A stretch of 64,000 nt of DNA from Rhodocyclaceae bacterium (GTDB lineage: Bacteria > Pseudomonadota > Gammaproteobacteria > Burkholderiales > CAIKXV01). The DNA is taken from assembly GCA_020248265.1 (NCBI GenBank), contig JADCHX010000024.1, positions 62,001 through 126,000 on the forward strand. The letters are read 5' to 3'. Positions within the stretch are counted from its first letter, which is position 1, and the number at the start of each line of letters is the position of its first letter. The notes beneath the pieces are model-generated. The model worked only from the letters and a program-made list of their open reading frames with translations. It had not been told where the DNA came from and made no database searches. A program made the translations under genes and the position numbers. Positions 9,760 to 19,142 of this stretch are shown here, in pieces.

Positions 9760-10165
9760 CTGCATCACGTCAATCGCCGCGTCGCTCGCCATCAATCCGT
9801 TGTTTTGACTACTGTGACAACTGGGCGCGCTGCGTCTCACATGTTCGGCGCAACTGCGTGCACCTTCTTCTCTCCAACGACCTCCTCCTGCTGACCTTGC
9901 CTTCGGGTGCCCTGCCGTTGCGCTGGGAGGACGATGATTGCTGAGTCGCCCTGCACTTCGCCAGCGGTAGCCCCGAAGCGGAATGAATCCTACTCCCGGC
10001 ATCCTGCGAAAACAATCTGTTTCCGTACGCGGTCACGCACCGGCAAGGGGCGAGAAACGGAATGCTGCGCAGCAGCGTTCAACACGAAACCATATTTCGT
10101 CTAGGCACCATCGTGTTCGTCATTGGTGTGCGTACGACTTTTAGTTGCGCCGCAGCAAGCCATAC
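9760..10165. other. Gene-poor interval of about 400 bp
   Basis: No convincing protein gene. Short reading frames here have no recognisable motif or ribosome site. Base composition is lower in GC than the neighbours. The minus strand has a plausible sigma70-like pair, TTGTTT at 10015-10010 and TAGGAT at 9992-9987 with a 17-base spacer, facing the terminator at 9722-9751. A small RNA or the leader of the LVIVD gene is possible. Confidence 0.4.
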
Positions 10166-10714
10166 TCAGAATGCAGGCTTGCTCTTCGCCTCGTCGAATC
10201 GGCGCACACCGGCCGTGATCTCGGCCTTCGCCGCGTCGGAACCTTCCCAGCCGTCGATGCGCACCCACTTGCCGGGTTCCAGGTCCTTGTAGTGCTCGAA
10301 GAAGTGAGCGACCTGCGCAAGCACGAGGGGCGCGACGTCGGCTGGCTCACTGACCCCGGCATAGAGCGTGCAAACCTTGTCGATGGGCACGGCCAGAAGC
10401 TTGGTGTCTTCGCCGGCCTCGTCGGTCATCTTCAACATGCCTACCGGACGGCAGCGCACGACCACGCCGCTGATCAGCGGATACGGGCTCAGCACCAGCA
10501 CATCGACCGGATCGCCATCGCCGCACAGCGTATGGGGTATGTAGCCGTAGTTGCACGGGTAGCGCATCGGCGTCGACATGAAGCGGTCGACGAACATCGC
10601 ACCGGTCTCCTTGTCTACCTCGTACTTCACCGGATCCGAGTTCATCGGAATCTCGATGATCACGTTGAACTCTTCCGGAAGCTTCCTGCCGTAACCGACT
10701 CGATCGAGGTTCAT
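10166..10714 (-). CDS. ppa: Inorganic pyrophosphatase (family I)
   Basis: 182 residues, the normal size of the bacterial soluble enzyme that hydrolyses pyrophosphate to two phosphates with Mg2+ in the cytosol. The family signature DGDPVDV is at residues 66-72 and its three Asp side chains bind metal. MRYPCNYGYIPHTL supplies the active-site Tyr and Pro-rich loop. The start is four bases after the stop of the tautomerase-like gene, so the two form a minus-strand operon. This is the one clear housekeeping gene in the window. Confidence 0.96.
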   Translation of the reverse strand: MNLDRVGYGRKLPEEFNVIIEIPMNSDPVKYEVDKETGAMFVDRFMSTPMRYPCNYGYIPHTLCGDGDPVDVLVLSPYPLISGVVVRCRPVGMLKMTDEAGEDTKLLAVPIDKVCTLYAGVSEPADVAPLVLAQVAHFFEHYKDLEPGKWVRIDGWEGSDAAKAEITAGVRRFDEAKSKPAF

Positions 10715-10718
10715 CGGG

Positions 10719-10907
10719 TCACTTCTTCGCGGCCAGGGTCTGGCCGGCCACGCCCCACTGCGTGCGCGGGACTTCCTGGATGGTGATCCAGACCGAATCG
10801 GCGGGCACGCCGACGGTTTCGGTGAAGGCCTGAGTGACGCGCTCGATCAGCTGTGCCTTCTGTTCATCGGTACGGCCAGGGGCCATGTAGATCTGTGCGA
10901 GGGGCAT
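10719..10907 (-). CDS. 4-oxalocrotonate tautomerase-family protein
   Basis: 62 residues, the exact size of canonical 4-oxalocrotonate tautomerase, beginning Met-Pro so that processing exposes the catalytic Pro1. Arg12 (Arg11 after Met removal) and Trp51 fall at substrate-binding positions. The family isomerises unsaturated keto acids from aromatic meta-cleavage. The start at 10907 is fixed by the required N-terminal proline and a GGAG eight bases upstream. A longer frame would bury the proline. It precedes ppa by four bases. Confidence 0.88.
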   Translation of the reverse strand: MPLAQIYMAPGRTDEQKAQLIERVTQAFTETVGVPADSVWITIQEVPRTQWGVAGQTLAAKK

Positions 10908-10971
10908 ATCGGTGGCTCCGCAGGGTTGGACTGCCCCGATTATCCCGCACCGCGACAGACTGCGCCGCAAT

Positions 10972-12000
10972 CTACTCCGGCTTCGCCCCGGATTGCTTGA
11001 CGATCTGCGACCAGGTAGCCGTCTCGCGCCGCAGCGCGGCGGCGAACTGCTCGGGCGTGCTGGCGATGACGTCGGCACCCTCGGACTCGAGACGGGCGCG
11101 CACGTCGGGCATCGCCACCACCTCCCGCAGATCGCGCCCGAGCCGGTCGACGATCGCGCGCGGCGTACCGGCACGAACCACGATACCCTGCAGGGCGTTG
11201 AGATCATAGCCCGGGAGCGTCTCTGCCATCGCAGGCACATCGGGCAGCATCCGGTTGCGCTGTGCGCTGGTGACGGCGATCGCGCGTATCTTGCCCGCCT
11301 TCATCTGCGGCGCAGCCGACAGCGCGGTGGTGAACAGCATCGTGATGCGCCCCCCGAGCAGGTCGGTGATCGCCGGCGGAATGCCCTTGTAGGGCACGTG
11401 GATCATGTCGATCTTCGCCATCGCGCGCAGTTGTTCGGCCGACAGGTGAGGCGCAGAACCTGCGCCGGGCGATGCGAAAGTCAGCTCGCCCGGTTTGGCG
11501 CGGGCGGCGGCCAGCAGGTCCTTCACCGTAAGGATCGGCGAGCTGGCGCTGACCACCACGATGTTCGGCTGGGCCGTGAGCTGGATCAGTGGCGTGAAGT
11601 CGCGCACCGGATCGTACGGGAGCTTGCCGTACAGGCTGGGGTTGATCGCGAATGTAGTCGTGATCAGCAGCAGCGTGTGGCCGTCGGGCGCTGCCTTGGC
11701 CGCGATCTCGGTGGCGACGATGGTCGCGGCACCGGGCCGGTTGTCGACGATGACCGGCTGCCCCCAACGCTCGGACAGGTGCTGGCCCATCTGGCGCGCG
11801 GTGAGCTCAATGCCGCCGCCGCCGGAGAACGGATTGATCATCCGCACCGGCCGCACGGGGAACGCCGGCTGGCCCGCGACCGGCTGGGCGGACACCGGCT
11901 GGGCAGCCACCGGCGCGGCCTGCCACAGCAGGGCGGCGCTGGCCGGCAGCACACAGGACACGAGGCGGCGGCGCACGGCCACCTTACCAGGCGAGCGCAT
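10972..12000 (-). CDS. Bug/TctC-family periplasmic solute receptor 1
   Basis: 342 residues. Bug receptors bind carboxylates in the periplasm and normally feed a TctA/TctB membrane pair. The N-terminus has a basic region and a hydrophobic core to an AAPVAAQ cleavage site near 34, followed by an unusual PVSAQPVAGQP linker. The GG-x-x-Asp ligand loop reads GGGGIEL here, so Glu65 replaces the usual Asp. HVPYKG, typical of the family, is present mid-protein. The ATG at 12000 overlaps the upstream hydrolase gene by 17 bases, so receptor and hydrolase are probably co-expressed and may handle the same substrate. Confidence 0.9.
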   Translation of the reverse strand: MRSPGKVAVRRRLVSCVLPASAALLWQAAPVAAQPVSAQPVAGQPAFPVRPVRMINPFSGGGGIELTARQMGQHLSERWGQPVIVDNRPGAATIVATEIAAKAAPDGHTLLLITTTFAINPSLYGKLPYDPVRDFTPLIQLTAQPNIVVVSASSPILTVKDLLAAARAKPGELTFASPGAGSAPHLSAEQLRAMAKIDMIHVPYKGIPPAITDLLGGRITMLFTTALSAAPQMKAGKIRAIAVTSAQRNRMLPDVPAMAETLPGYDLNALQGIVVRAGTPRAIVDRLGRDLREVVAMPDVRARLESEGADVIASTPEQFAAALRRETATWSQIVKQSGAKPE

Positions 12001-13741
12001 AACCCTCGCGCCGGGGATCGGCCCCGGCATGCAGTTGCCCGCTCTCGTGGCGCATGATCGCGCAGACGGCCGCGGTCACCGCGGACCACCTGGGCCAGGT
12101 CTCGACATCATGGCCACGGCTGCGCATCGCCTCGAACACTTCGGGTGACAGGTCTGTCTCGAGCCCCAGCCGGCCGGGTCGATATTCGTGGGGTGCGAAC
12201 GAATTGGGGAAGTTGTAGCTCGCGAAGCGTGGCGCCTCGACCGCCTGCTGCATCGTCATCCCGAACTCGACCACGTTCAGAAACACCTGCAGCATGCCCT
12301 GCGACTGCACGTCTCCGCCGGGGGTACCAAAGGCCATGAACAGTTCGCCGTCGCGGAAGGCAAGGGACGGATTGGGCGTCAGCCGGGGCCGCTTGCCGGG
12401 CCTCACCTCGGCCGCATGCCCCGGCTCGAGCCGCGACTGGCAGCCACGCCCGGAGATCGCCAGTCCGGTACCGGGGATGATCGGCGTATCGTACTGCGGA
12501 TCGGACAGCGTGGCCGAGTACGCGTTGCCGTGGCGGTCGACGGTGCAGCCGTAGATGGTATCCATCGACATCTGCGCGGGGCTGCGCGTGACCGGATCCT
12601 TCGGCCCGGGAGATCCCGCCAGTGCGAACTCGCCCACAGGGCCAGGATCCGGCATCTTCGGGAACGCGTGCGCCGGGTCGATGCGCGCGCGCTGCAGTGC
12701 CGCGTAGGCATCGGAGAGCATCGTCGCCGATGGCACCGGTACGAACTTCGGATCGCTGACGTAGGCCTCGCGGTCGGCGAACGCGAGGTTGAGCGCGCCC
12801 GCGACGGTATGCACATAGTCGGGCGAATTGTGTCCGATCGCGCGCAGGTCGTAGCCGTCGAGGATCTTCAGCGACTCGAGCAGCACGATGCCCTGGCACC
12901 AGGCATCGCAGCTGTGCACCTGGTAGCCGCGGTAATCGACCCGCAGGCTGTCCTCGACCGGCACTTCCCAGGCCGCCATGTCGGAACGGCGCATGAAGCC
13001 GCCGTTCTCGACGTGGTACTTCTCGATCGCATCGGCGATCGGGCCGTCGTAGAAGAAGTCTCGCGCCGCACGCAGCTTGCGGTCGCGGTCGCCGCGCGCA
13101 TGGCGCTCGGCCTCGATCATGCCGCCGATCGACTTCGCGAGATCGGTCTGGCGGATCACCTCGTTGTGCCGGAGCGCGCGATCGCCCGGCGCGTTGAACA
13201 CCTTGTGGTTGTCCGGCCACCGGGCGTTCTGCTCGTAGACATACTCGAGGTTGCTGGCGAGCAGCGGAAATACCGCGAAGCCGTCGCGCGCCAGTTCCAT
13301 CGCCGGTGTCGCCGCCTCCTCGAACGTGATGGTGCCCCAGCGCCGCAGCGCCTCGATATGCGTGCCGGGCGCGGCCGGGATCACGGTGCGCAACAGCCCC
13401 TCGGGCACGTGCTTGCCGTTGCCTGCCGCGATCAGCTTCCCGACATCGGTGGCGGCTGGCCAGTAGCCGAGCCCGGCCAGGCTCACCACGCGCCCCTCTT
13501 CCTTCAGGTAGATCAGCGTCGGCGCCACGCCGGCGAACGACACCATGTCGCACTGCAGGACGGCCAGCGCCATCGAGGCGGTCACGCCGGCATCGATCGC
13601 GTTGCCGCCACGGTCGAGCACGCGCATCGCGGCCAGCGAAGCCAGGTAATGACCGGTGGCGACCGCATGGTGGTTGCCGGTCAGGGTCGGCCGGGCGCTG
13701 ATCGCGCCCACGGCCAGTTTACGTTCACGCTTCTGGGCCAT
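11984..13741 (-). CDS. Gamma-glutamyltransferase family Ntn-hydrolase, second copy
   Basis: 585 residues of the gamma-glutamyltransferase fold. The predicted nucleophile is Thr395 in MSMDTIYGCTVDRHGN, and the small chain continues with TPIIPGTGLAISGRGCQS and ends GADPRREGYALAW. No signal peptide is seen. It differs strongly from the copy at 5155, so this is not a recent duplication. It could be an amide or peptide hydrolase acting on a gamma-linked compound imported through the overlapping Bug receptor gene downstream. A class III aminotransferase gene lies upstream on the same strand 37 bases away. Confidence 0.88.
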   Translation of the reverse strand: MAQKRERKLAVGAISARPTLTGNHHAVATGHYLASLAAMRVLDRGGNAIDAGVTASMALAVLQCDMVSFAGVAPTLIYLKEEGRVVSLAGLGYWPAATDVGKLIAAGNGKHVPEGLLRTVIPAAPGTHIEALRRWGTITFEEAATPAMELARDGFAVFPLLASNLEYVYEQNARWPDNHKVFNAPGDRALRHNEVIRQTDLAKSIGGMIEAERHARGDRDRKLRAARDFFYDGPIADAIEKYHVENGGFMRRSDMAAWEVPVEDSLRVDYRGYQVHSCDAWCQGIVLLESLKILDGYDLRAIGHNSPDYVHTVAGALNLAFADREAYVSDPKFVPVPSATMLSDAYAALQRARIDPAHAFPKMPDPGPVGEFALAGSPGPKDPVTRSPAQMSMDTIYGCTVDRHGNAYSATLSDPQYDTPIIPGTGLAISGRGCQSRLEPGHAAEVRPGKRPRLTPNPSLAFRDGELFMAFGTPGGDVQSQGMLQVFLNVVEFGMTMQQAVEAPRFASYNFPNSFAPHEYRPGRLGLETDLSPEVFEAMRSRGHDVETWPRWSAVTAAVCAIMRHESGQLHAGADPRREGYALAW

Positions 13742-13778
13742 GGACGCTCTGCGGGGAATGGAAATGCGTGCGGCCTGC

Positions 13779-15098
13779 TCAGTCGATCGTGCGCAGCACG
13801 TCGCCGAGGGTGTCGAAGATCTCGTCGAGGTGCGACTGTTCGACGATCAGCGGCGGCGACAGCGCGATGGTGTCGCCGGTGGTGCGCACCAGCACGCCAC
13901 GCTCGAAGCACTTCACCATCGCCTCGTAGGCGCGTGCCCCCGGCTTGCCCTCGCGCGACTTCAGCTCGATCGCCGCGATCAGGCCGATGTTGCGCACGTC
14001 GATCACGTTCGGCAGCTCGCGCATGCCGTGCGCGGCATCGGCGATCGCCGAATGCATCGGCCGCGAGGCTTCGAACAGCCCGGTCTGCTCGTACAGTTCG
14101 AGCGTCGCCACCGCCGCCGCAGCGGCCACCGGATGCCCGGAATAGGTGTAGCCGTGGAACAGTTCGATCAGCCCTTCAGGGCCGTTCATCATCGCGTCGA
14201 AGATGAAGTCTTTCGCGATCACCGCGCCCATCGGGATGGTCGCATTGGTGATGCCCTTCGCGCAGCAGATCAGGTCGGGCGTCACGTTGAAGTACTGCGC
14301 GGCGAACGGCGTGCCGAGCCTGCCGAAGCCGGAGATGACCTCGTCGAAGATCAGCAGGATGCCGTGCTTGTCGCAGATGGCGCGCAGCGTCTCGAGGTAG
14401 CCCACCGGCGGCGGCAGCACGCCGGTGGAACCCGCCACCGGCTCGACGATCACCGCCGCGATGTTGGATGCGTCATGCAGCGCGACGAGGCGCTCGAGGT
14501 CTTCGGCCAGGTGCGAGCCCCATTTCGGCTGGCCGCGCGAGAACGCCGCCTCGCGCAGGTTGTGCGTGTGCGGCAGGTGGTCGATGCCGGGCAGCAGCTG
14601 GCCGCCGAACATCTTGCGGTTGAGCGGGATGCCGCCGACCGAGATGCCACCGAAACCGACACCGTGGTAGCCACGCTCGCGGCCGATGAACTTGGTGCGC
14701 GTACCCTCGCCGCGCGAGCGGTGGTAGGCCAGTGCGATCTTGAGCGCACTGTCGACCGATTCGGAGCCGGAGTTGGCGAAGAACACCTTGCTCATGCCGG
14801 CCGGGGCCAGCGCGGCGACCTTCTCGGCTGCCTTGAACGCCATCGGATGGCCCATCTGGAACGTCGGCGCGAAGTCGAGCGTGTCGAGCTGGGCCTTGAT
14901 CGCCGAGACGATTTCGTCGCGATTGTGGCCGGCATTCACGCACCACAGGCCTGCGCATCCGTCGACCACCTTGCGGCCGTCGTCGGACGTGTAGTGCATG
15001 TCTTTCGCGGACACCAGCATGCGCGGCTTCGCCTTGAACTGGCGGTTCGCGGTGAAGGGCATCCAGAAATTGTCGAGGTTCAGGTGCGGGTCGTTCAT
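13779..15098 (-). CDS. Class III PLP aminotransferase (beta-alanine/omega-amino acid:pyruvate type)
   Basis: 439 residues. PLP Lys281 lies in CCAKGITNATIPMGAV, Asp252 in LIFDEVISGFGR binds the pyridine nitrogen, and the phosphate-binding FANSGSESVDSA is at about 107-118. The opening NFWMPFTANRQFK is typical of beta-alanine:pyruvate transaminases, which move an omega-amino group to pyruvate. The exact amine is unknown. The gene is followed on the same strand by the second gamma-glutamyltransferase homologue and a Bug receptor, suggesting use of an amino-acid-like substrate. Confidence 0.9.
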   Translation of the reverse strand: MNDPHLNLDNFWMPFTANRQFKAKPRMLVSAKDMHYTSDDGRKVVDGCAGLWCVNAGHNRDEIVSAIKAQLDTLDFAPTFQMGHPMAFKAAEKVAALAPAGMSKVFFANSGSESVDSALKIALAYHRSRGEGTRTKFIGRERGYHGVGFGGISVGGIPLNRKMFGGQLLPGIDHLPHTHNLREAAFSRGQPKWGSHLAEDLERLVALHDASNIAAVIVEPVAGSTGVLPPPVGYLETLRAICDKHGILLIFDEVISGFGRLGTPFAAQYFNVTPDLICCAKGITNATIPMGAVIAKDFIFDAMMNGPEGLIELFHGYTYSGHPVAAAAAVATLELYEQTGLFEASRPMHSAIADAAHGMRELPNVIDVRNIGLIAAIELKSREGKPGARAYEAMVKCFERGVLVRTTGDTIALSPPLIVEQSHLDEIFDTLGDVLRTID

Positions 15099-15148
15099 CG
15101 TGGCTCCATCGGCGTCACCCTGCGCGGGCTGACATGTTAGCCGAAACA

Positions 15149-15172
15149 GCCCTTGTCCAAAAGGACAAGGGC
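15149..15172 (-). terminator. Intrinsic terminator after Bug receptor 2
   Basis: Ten bases at 15149-15158 pair perfectly with 15163-15172 around a four-base loop. On the minus strand the stem starts 14 bases after the receptor stop and is followed by TGTTTCGG, a short T-rich tail. It separates this receptor gene from the aminotransferase gene downstream. Confidence 0.65.
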
Positions 15173-15186
15173 GCGGTCAGCGGCAC

Positions 15187-16182
15187 TCAGTTCAGCTTCA
15201 GACCGGTGGCCTTGATCAGCTTGCGCAGCGCGACGACATCCTCGGCCATCACGCGGCCGAGGTGCTCGGGCGTGCTGGTCTCGGTATCGACGCCCTGGCT
15301 GGACAGCTTCTCGCGCGTATCCGGGTTGTTGAGGATCTTGTTGAGTTCGGTATTCAGACGCATCACCACCGGGCGTGACGCACCGGCCGGCAGCACGAAG
15401 CCGAACCACGACTGGTAGCTGAAGCCAGGCACCGTCTCGTTGAACGCCGGGATGTCGGGCGCGGCCGTGGTACGTCTGGCACCGGTCACTCCGATCGCCC
15501 GGATGCGGCCCGCCTTCAGGTGCGGCAGGCCTCCGAGCAGCGGCATCACGGCAATGGGCACCTCGCCGGCGATCAGCGCCGGCACGGTGGCGCCGGCGCC
15601 CTTGTACGGCACATGGGTCATCTGGAACTTCGCCATCACCTGCAGCAATTCGGCCGCGATATGGTTCGGGCCACCGAAGCCGGACGAACCGTAATTGATC
15701 TTGCCCGGGTTCGCCTGCGCGTAGGCGATGAATTCCTTCGGGTTGCTCGCGGGGAACGAAGGAGTAGCGGCAAGCAGGGTCATCGAGATGCCGATCATGC
15801 CGACCGGGGCGAACGCCTTGATCGGGTCCCACGGGTACTTGTCGATCGCCGCCGCGATCGACACCACCGGTTGCGCCAGGTAGATCGTGTGCCCGTCGGG
15901 CGTGGCCTTGGCGGCAATCTCCATGCTCACCATGCCGCCAGCGCCGGGACGGCCGTCGACCACCACGCGCTCGCCGAGCGCGGTGCTCAGCTGGTCGCCA
16001 AGCACGCGGGCGATGGTGTCGGACACGCCCCCAGGCAGGAAGCCGGTGATGATGCGCAGCGGGCGATCCGGAAACTTCTGCGCCTGTGCGATCGTGGCGG
16101 CCGGCGCGAGCACCGCGATGCCTGCGATCCATGCGGCGAGCGTTGCGCGCGGCATCGGCCGCATCCGTCTGTTCCAGCCCAT
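15187..16182 (-). CDS. Bug/TctC-family solute receptor 2
   Basis: 331 residues. Signal peptide of about 34 residues ending IAQAQ, then FPDRPLRIITGF and the ligand loop LPGGVSD at 49-55, with HVPYKG mid-protein. The ATG at 16182 is preceded by GAGGAG at a good distance; an ATG at 16212 would add ten residues without a ribosome site and overlap the deacetylase stop. Immediately upstream on the same strand is a polysaccharide-deacetylase-family gene, so receptor and enzyme may share a substrate such as a ureide or amide. Confidence 0.9.
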   Translation of the reverse strand: MGWNRRMRPMPRATLAAWIAGIAVLAPAATIAQAQKFPDRPLRIITGFLPGGVSDTIARVLGDQLSTALGERVVVDGRPGAGGMVSMEIAAKATPDGHTIYLAQPVVSIAAAIDKYPWDPIKAFAPVGMIGISMTLLAATPSFPASNPKEFIAYAQANPGKINYGSSGFGGPNHIAAELLQVMAKFQMTHVPYKGAGATVPALIAGEVPIAVMPLLGGLPHLKAGRIRAIGVTGARRTTAAPDIPAFNETVPGFSYQSWFGFVLPAGASRPVVMRLNTELNKILNNPDTREKLSSQGVDTETSTPEHLGRVMAEDVVALRKLIKATGLKLN

Positions 16183-16211
16183 CGTCGACTCCTCGTTGCG
16201 TGCAGTGTGCA

Positions 16212-17057
16212 TCAGGCGGGCGCGAACGGCGCCCGGTGGTCATAGGCGGCAGCCGCCTCTTCCATGGTCACGAAACGGGCCCCGCCGGCGGCGAGCGCGA
16301 CCAGCAGCTTCTCGAGCGCAAGCATGCGATGGCCACGGCCGATCACGAACGGATGGAAGGTGTAGGTGAGCACGCCCCAGTCGCTGATCGAGCGCTGCAT
16401 CCAGGTGAAATCGGCGATCCAGTTGTCGACCACCAGGTTGGCGTTGGAATTGCCCGGCAGCAGCGTCTGCGCGGTACGGATGAATTCGAACACCGGATAG
16501 TCGTCGAGAGACCACGAGATCGGCAGCTCGATCAGCCGGGTCGGCTTGCCGAACACCGCCGGCTGCTCGAGCTCGATGATGTCGCCCTGGCGGACGCGGT
16601 AGGGCGTGTAGTCGTCACCCATCATCGAGCTGTCGTAGCGGAAGCCATGGGCGAGCAGCAGTTCGACCGAATGCGGGGAAAGGTCCCAGGACGGTGATCG
16701 GTAGCCGCGCGCGTACTGCCCGGTCAGGCGCTTGATCGCCTCGTTGGCGCGCGCCAGGCCGGACGCTTCCTGCTCGCGGGTGAGCTGCGCCGGCGGCACG
16801 TGCGTCCAGCCGTGGTGCGCGATCTCGTGGCCGGCGTCGAACACCGCCTTGCACTGCACCGGATAGGTCTCGAGCGTGTGGCCGGGGATGCACCAGGTGC
16901 TGCGTACCTTGTGCTGGCGCAGCATCTCGAGGATGCGCGGCGCAGCCGCCGGCCCGAACTCGCCGCGCGAGATCGGCGAGGGCGAGGTCATGCCGCGCGA
17001 GATGAACCCCGACATGGCGTCGAAGTCGAAGGTAATGCAGACGAGAAGGTCGGCCAT
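16212..17057 (-). CDS. Polysaccharide deacetylase-family hydrolase (NodB fold)
   Basis: 281 residues. ITFDFDA at 8-14 gives the two motif-1 Asp residues, HHGWTH at 81-86 supplies the His metal ligands and RGYRSPSW at 118-124 the motif-3 Arg. There is no signal peptide or membrane anchor, so a cell-wall role is unlikely. Cytosolic members of this fold include PuuE-type allantoinases and other C-N hydrolases, and such genes commonly accompany Bug receptors. It leads a two-gene minus-strand unit with receptor 2. The substrate is unknown. Confidence 0.87.
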   Translation of the reverse strand: MADLLVCITFDFDAMSGFISRGMTSPSPISRGEFGPAAAPRILEMLRQHKVRSTWCIPGHTLETYPVQCKAVFDAGHEIAHHGWTHVPPAQLTREQEASGLARANEAIKRLTGQYARGYRSPSWDLSPHSVELLLAHGFRYDSSMMGDDYTPYRVRQGDIIELEQPAVFGKPTRLIELPISWSLDDYPVFEFIRTAQTLLPGNSNANLVVDNWIADFTWMQRSISDWGVLTYTFHPFVIGRGHRMLALEKLLVALAAGGARFVTMEEAAAAYDHRAPFAPA

Positions 17058-17152
17058 GCGTTCCGGGGCGACACGCGGTCGCGCGCTGAGTGGTGACGCT
17101 CAATACTTACCACAAAGAAGGGAGCGTGCCGCCCCCCCCTGCAACCGCCCTG

Positions 17153-18145
17153 CTACTCCACGCGGGCACCGGTGAGGGCGATCAGCTTGCCGTACTGGAC
17201 GAAGTCGGACTTCAGCCGCGCCCCGAACTCCTCCGGCGTGCCACCCCAGGGGTCGAGCGCCTGCGCCGACAGCGTCGAGGCCACGTCCGGCAGCTTCAGC
17301 GCGCGGTTCACCTCCGCGTTGAGGCGGTCGATCACCGGCCGCGGCGCCGCCGCCGGCGCCATCAGTCCGATCCAGGGGCTCAGCTCGTAGCCGGGCACGC
17401 CCGATTCGGCGATGGTCGGCACGTCGGGCAGGGTCGGCGAGCGCCGCGCCGAGGCGACCCCGAGCGCGCGCAGGCGGCCGGTCTTGATGTGCGCGATCAC
17501 CGATGCGATGGTCGCCAGCGAGGCCTGCGCCTCGCCGCCGAGCAGGCCGACCACCTGCGGGCCACCGCCCTTGTACGGCACATGAACCAGCTTCGTGCCG
17601 GTCATCGACCCGAACAGGGCCATCGACAGGTGCGGGATGCTGCCGTTGCCGGCGGTCGAATACATCAGCTGGTCAGGACGGGCACGTGCCAGTGCGACGA
17701 ATTCCTTGACCGATTTCACCGGCAACGAAGGATGCACCACCAGCACGGCCGTCTGCGCAGTGAGCAGCGCAACTGGCGCGAAGTCGCGCAGCGTGTCGTA
17801 CGGCAGCTTCTGGTAGAGATGGGCGTTGGCGACATGGGTCACCGACTGCACCAGCAGCGTGTAGCCGTCGGGCGCAGACTTGGCGACATGGTCGGTGCCG
17901 ATGGTGCCGCCGGCGCCGCCCCGGTTGTCGATCACCACCGGCTGGCCGATCGTATCGGCCACGCGCAGCATCACGGTGCGCCCGGCGATGTCGTTGGCGC
18001 CGCCGGGCGGCCAGGGAATGACGACACGCAACGGCTTCGATGGAAAGGCCTGTTGTGCGAACGCAGCCGGCTGGCCGCACGTCCATGCGAGCACGCAACC
18101 CAGCGTGCCCAGGGCCGCGGGAACCACGGCGGCGATCGGTTTCAT
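17153..18145 (-). CDS. Bug/TctC-family solute receptor 3
   Basis: 330 residues. Signal peptide to about residue 30 (ending AAFAQ), ligand loop PPGGAND at 46-52, HVPYKG mid-protein and the C-terminal STLSAQ...GGTPEEFGARLKSDF helix pair. The ATG at 18145 follows an AGGAGA ribosome site; upstream in-frame residues are low-complexity. It lies 55 bases downstream of another, truncated receptor gene on the same strand. The two are too different to be a recent tandem duplication. Confidence 0.9.
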   Translation of the reverse strand: MKPIAAVVPAALGTLGCVLAWTCGQPAAFAQQAFPSKPLRVVIPWPPGGANDIAGRTVMLRVADTIGQPVVIDNRGGAGGTIGTDHVAKSAPDGYTLLVQSVTHVANAHLYQKLPYDTLRDFAPVALLTAQTAVLVVHPSLPVKSVKEFVALARARPDQLMYSTAGNGSIPHLSMALFGSMTGTKLVHVPYKGGGPQVVGLLGGEAQASLATIASVIAHIKTGRLRALGVASARRSPTLPDVPTIAESGVPGYELSPWIGLMAPAAAPRPVIDRLNAEVNRALKLPDVASTLSAQALDPWGGTPEEFGARLKSDFVQYGKLIALTGARVE

Positions 18146-18200
18146 CTTGGTTTCTCCTCTGGATGCATCCGGCGCGGTCGATCGCCCCGGCGCCGTTGCT

Positions 18201-19142
18201 TCAGCGGCGCAGGCCGAGCCGCGTGGCCGTGGCGAGCGCAACTTCGTACTCCTGCTTCAGCGCTTCATGGAAACCGGCGGCGTCGAGCCAGGCGACGGTG
18301 GAACCCATCGCTTCGATCTCGCCGACGAATGCCGGGTCCTGCGCGAGGTCGCCGACGGTGGCGACCCACCGATCGACGATGCCGGCATCGAGCCCGGGCG
18401 GGCCGACGATACCGGTCCAGCCAAGCAGGTCGAAGCCGTGCAAGCCGCACTCGAGCGCCGTGGGCACGTCTGGCCAGGCAGCCGTGCGCCGATCGCCGCT
18501 GACCGCGAGCGCACGAAGCATTCCCGAGCGCAGCAGGTCTCCCATCTCGCCGACGTACTGGGCGGCAAGGTCGGTCCGCCCGTCGATCACTGCCTGCAGG
18601 ATGGCGGCACCCCCATGGAAGGTGACACGACCGAGGTCGGCCAGCGCGATACCGCCGGAATCGAGCAACCGCGCGAGCGCGAGGATGGAGGCACCGCCAG
18701 TGCCCGAGGTGCCGATACGGTGGCTGGCCGGTGCCGCGCGCACCTGTGCCAGCAGGTCGGCGAGCGCCGTGCAAGGCGAATCGCCGCGCACCACCAAGGC
18801 AAGCGCGCTCGCGCTGACGCGCACGACCGGCAGCGGATCGTGCCATCGGTAGGGCAAGGTGCTGTCGATCGCCGGGTTCTGGGTCGCCTGTCCGGTCGCG
18901 CTCAGCATCATCGTCCGACCGTCGGGCGCTGCGCCCAGCAGTTCCAGCGTGCCGGTCGTGCCACCGCTGCCAGCGACATTGCGTACCTTCACCGGTACCG
19001 ACCAGCGGCACTCCAGGTGGCGCGCCAGCACGCGCGCGGTGAGGTCCGTCACCCCATCCGCCGGGAACGGCACGATAAGGGAAATGGGGTCAGACCCGGA
19101 TTTCACGTCGGAGCGCCAGACCCGCGGCCACCCAGCCAGCAA
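18201..19142 (-). pseudogene. Bug/TctC-family receptor 4, lacking a signal peptide
   Basis: The frame encodes about 295 residues of a Bug receptor starting at ISLIVPFPADGVTDLTAR, the first mature strand. The signal peptide is absent. In its place the frame reads Gly-Ser-Asp-Pro from GGGTCTGACCCC, part of a REP-like repeat. The only starts are a TTG at 19142 and internal codons, none with a ribosome site or hydrophobic leader, so the product could not reach the periplasm. The usual HVPYKG is replaced by VTFHGG and the Gly-Ser loop is altered. A 5' truncation with later drift fits best; a functional cytosolic relative is the alternative. Confidence 0.6.

Noticed and set aside
9691-10002. Possible 103-residue minus-strand protein
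   Set aside because: No motif, no ribosome site, and its C-terminal codons cover the terminator hairpin, so coding is unlikely.
12188-14206. Plus-strand frame of 672 codons
   Set aside because: Antisense to the second gamma-glutamyltransferase homologue and the aminotransferase, both with intact active-site residues.
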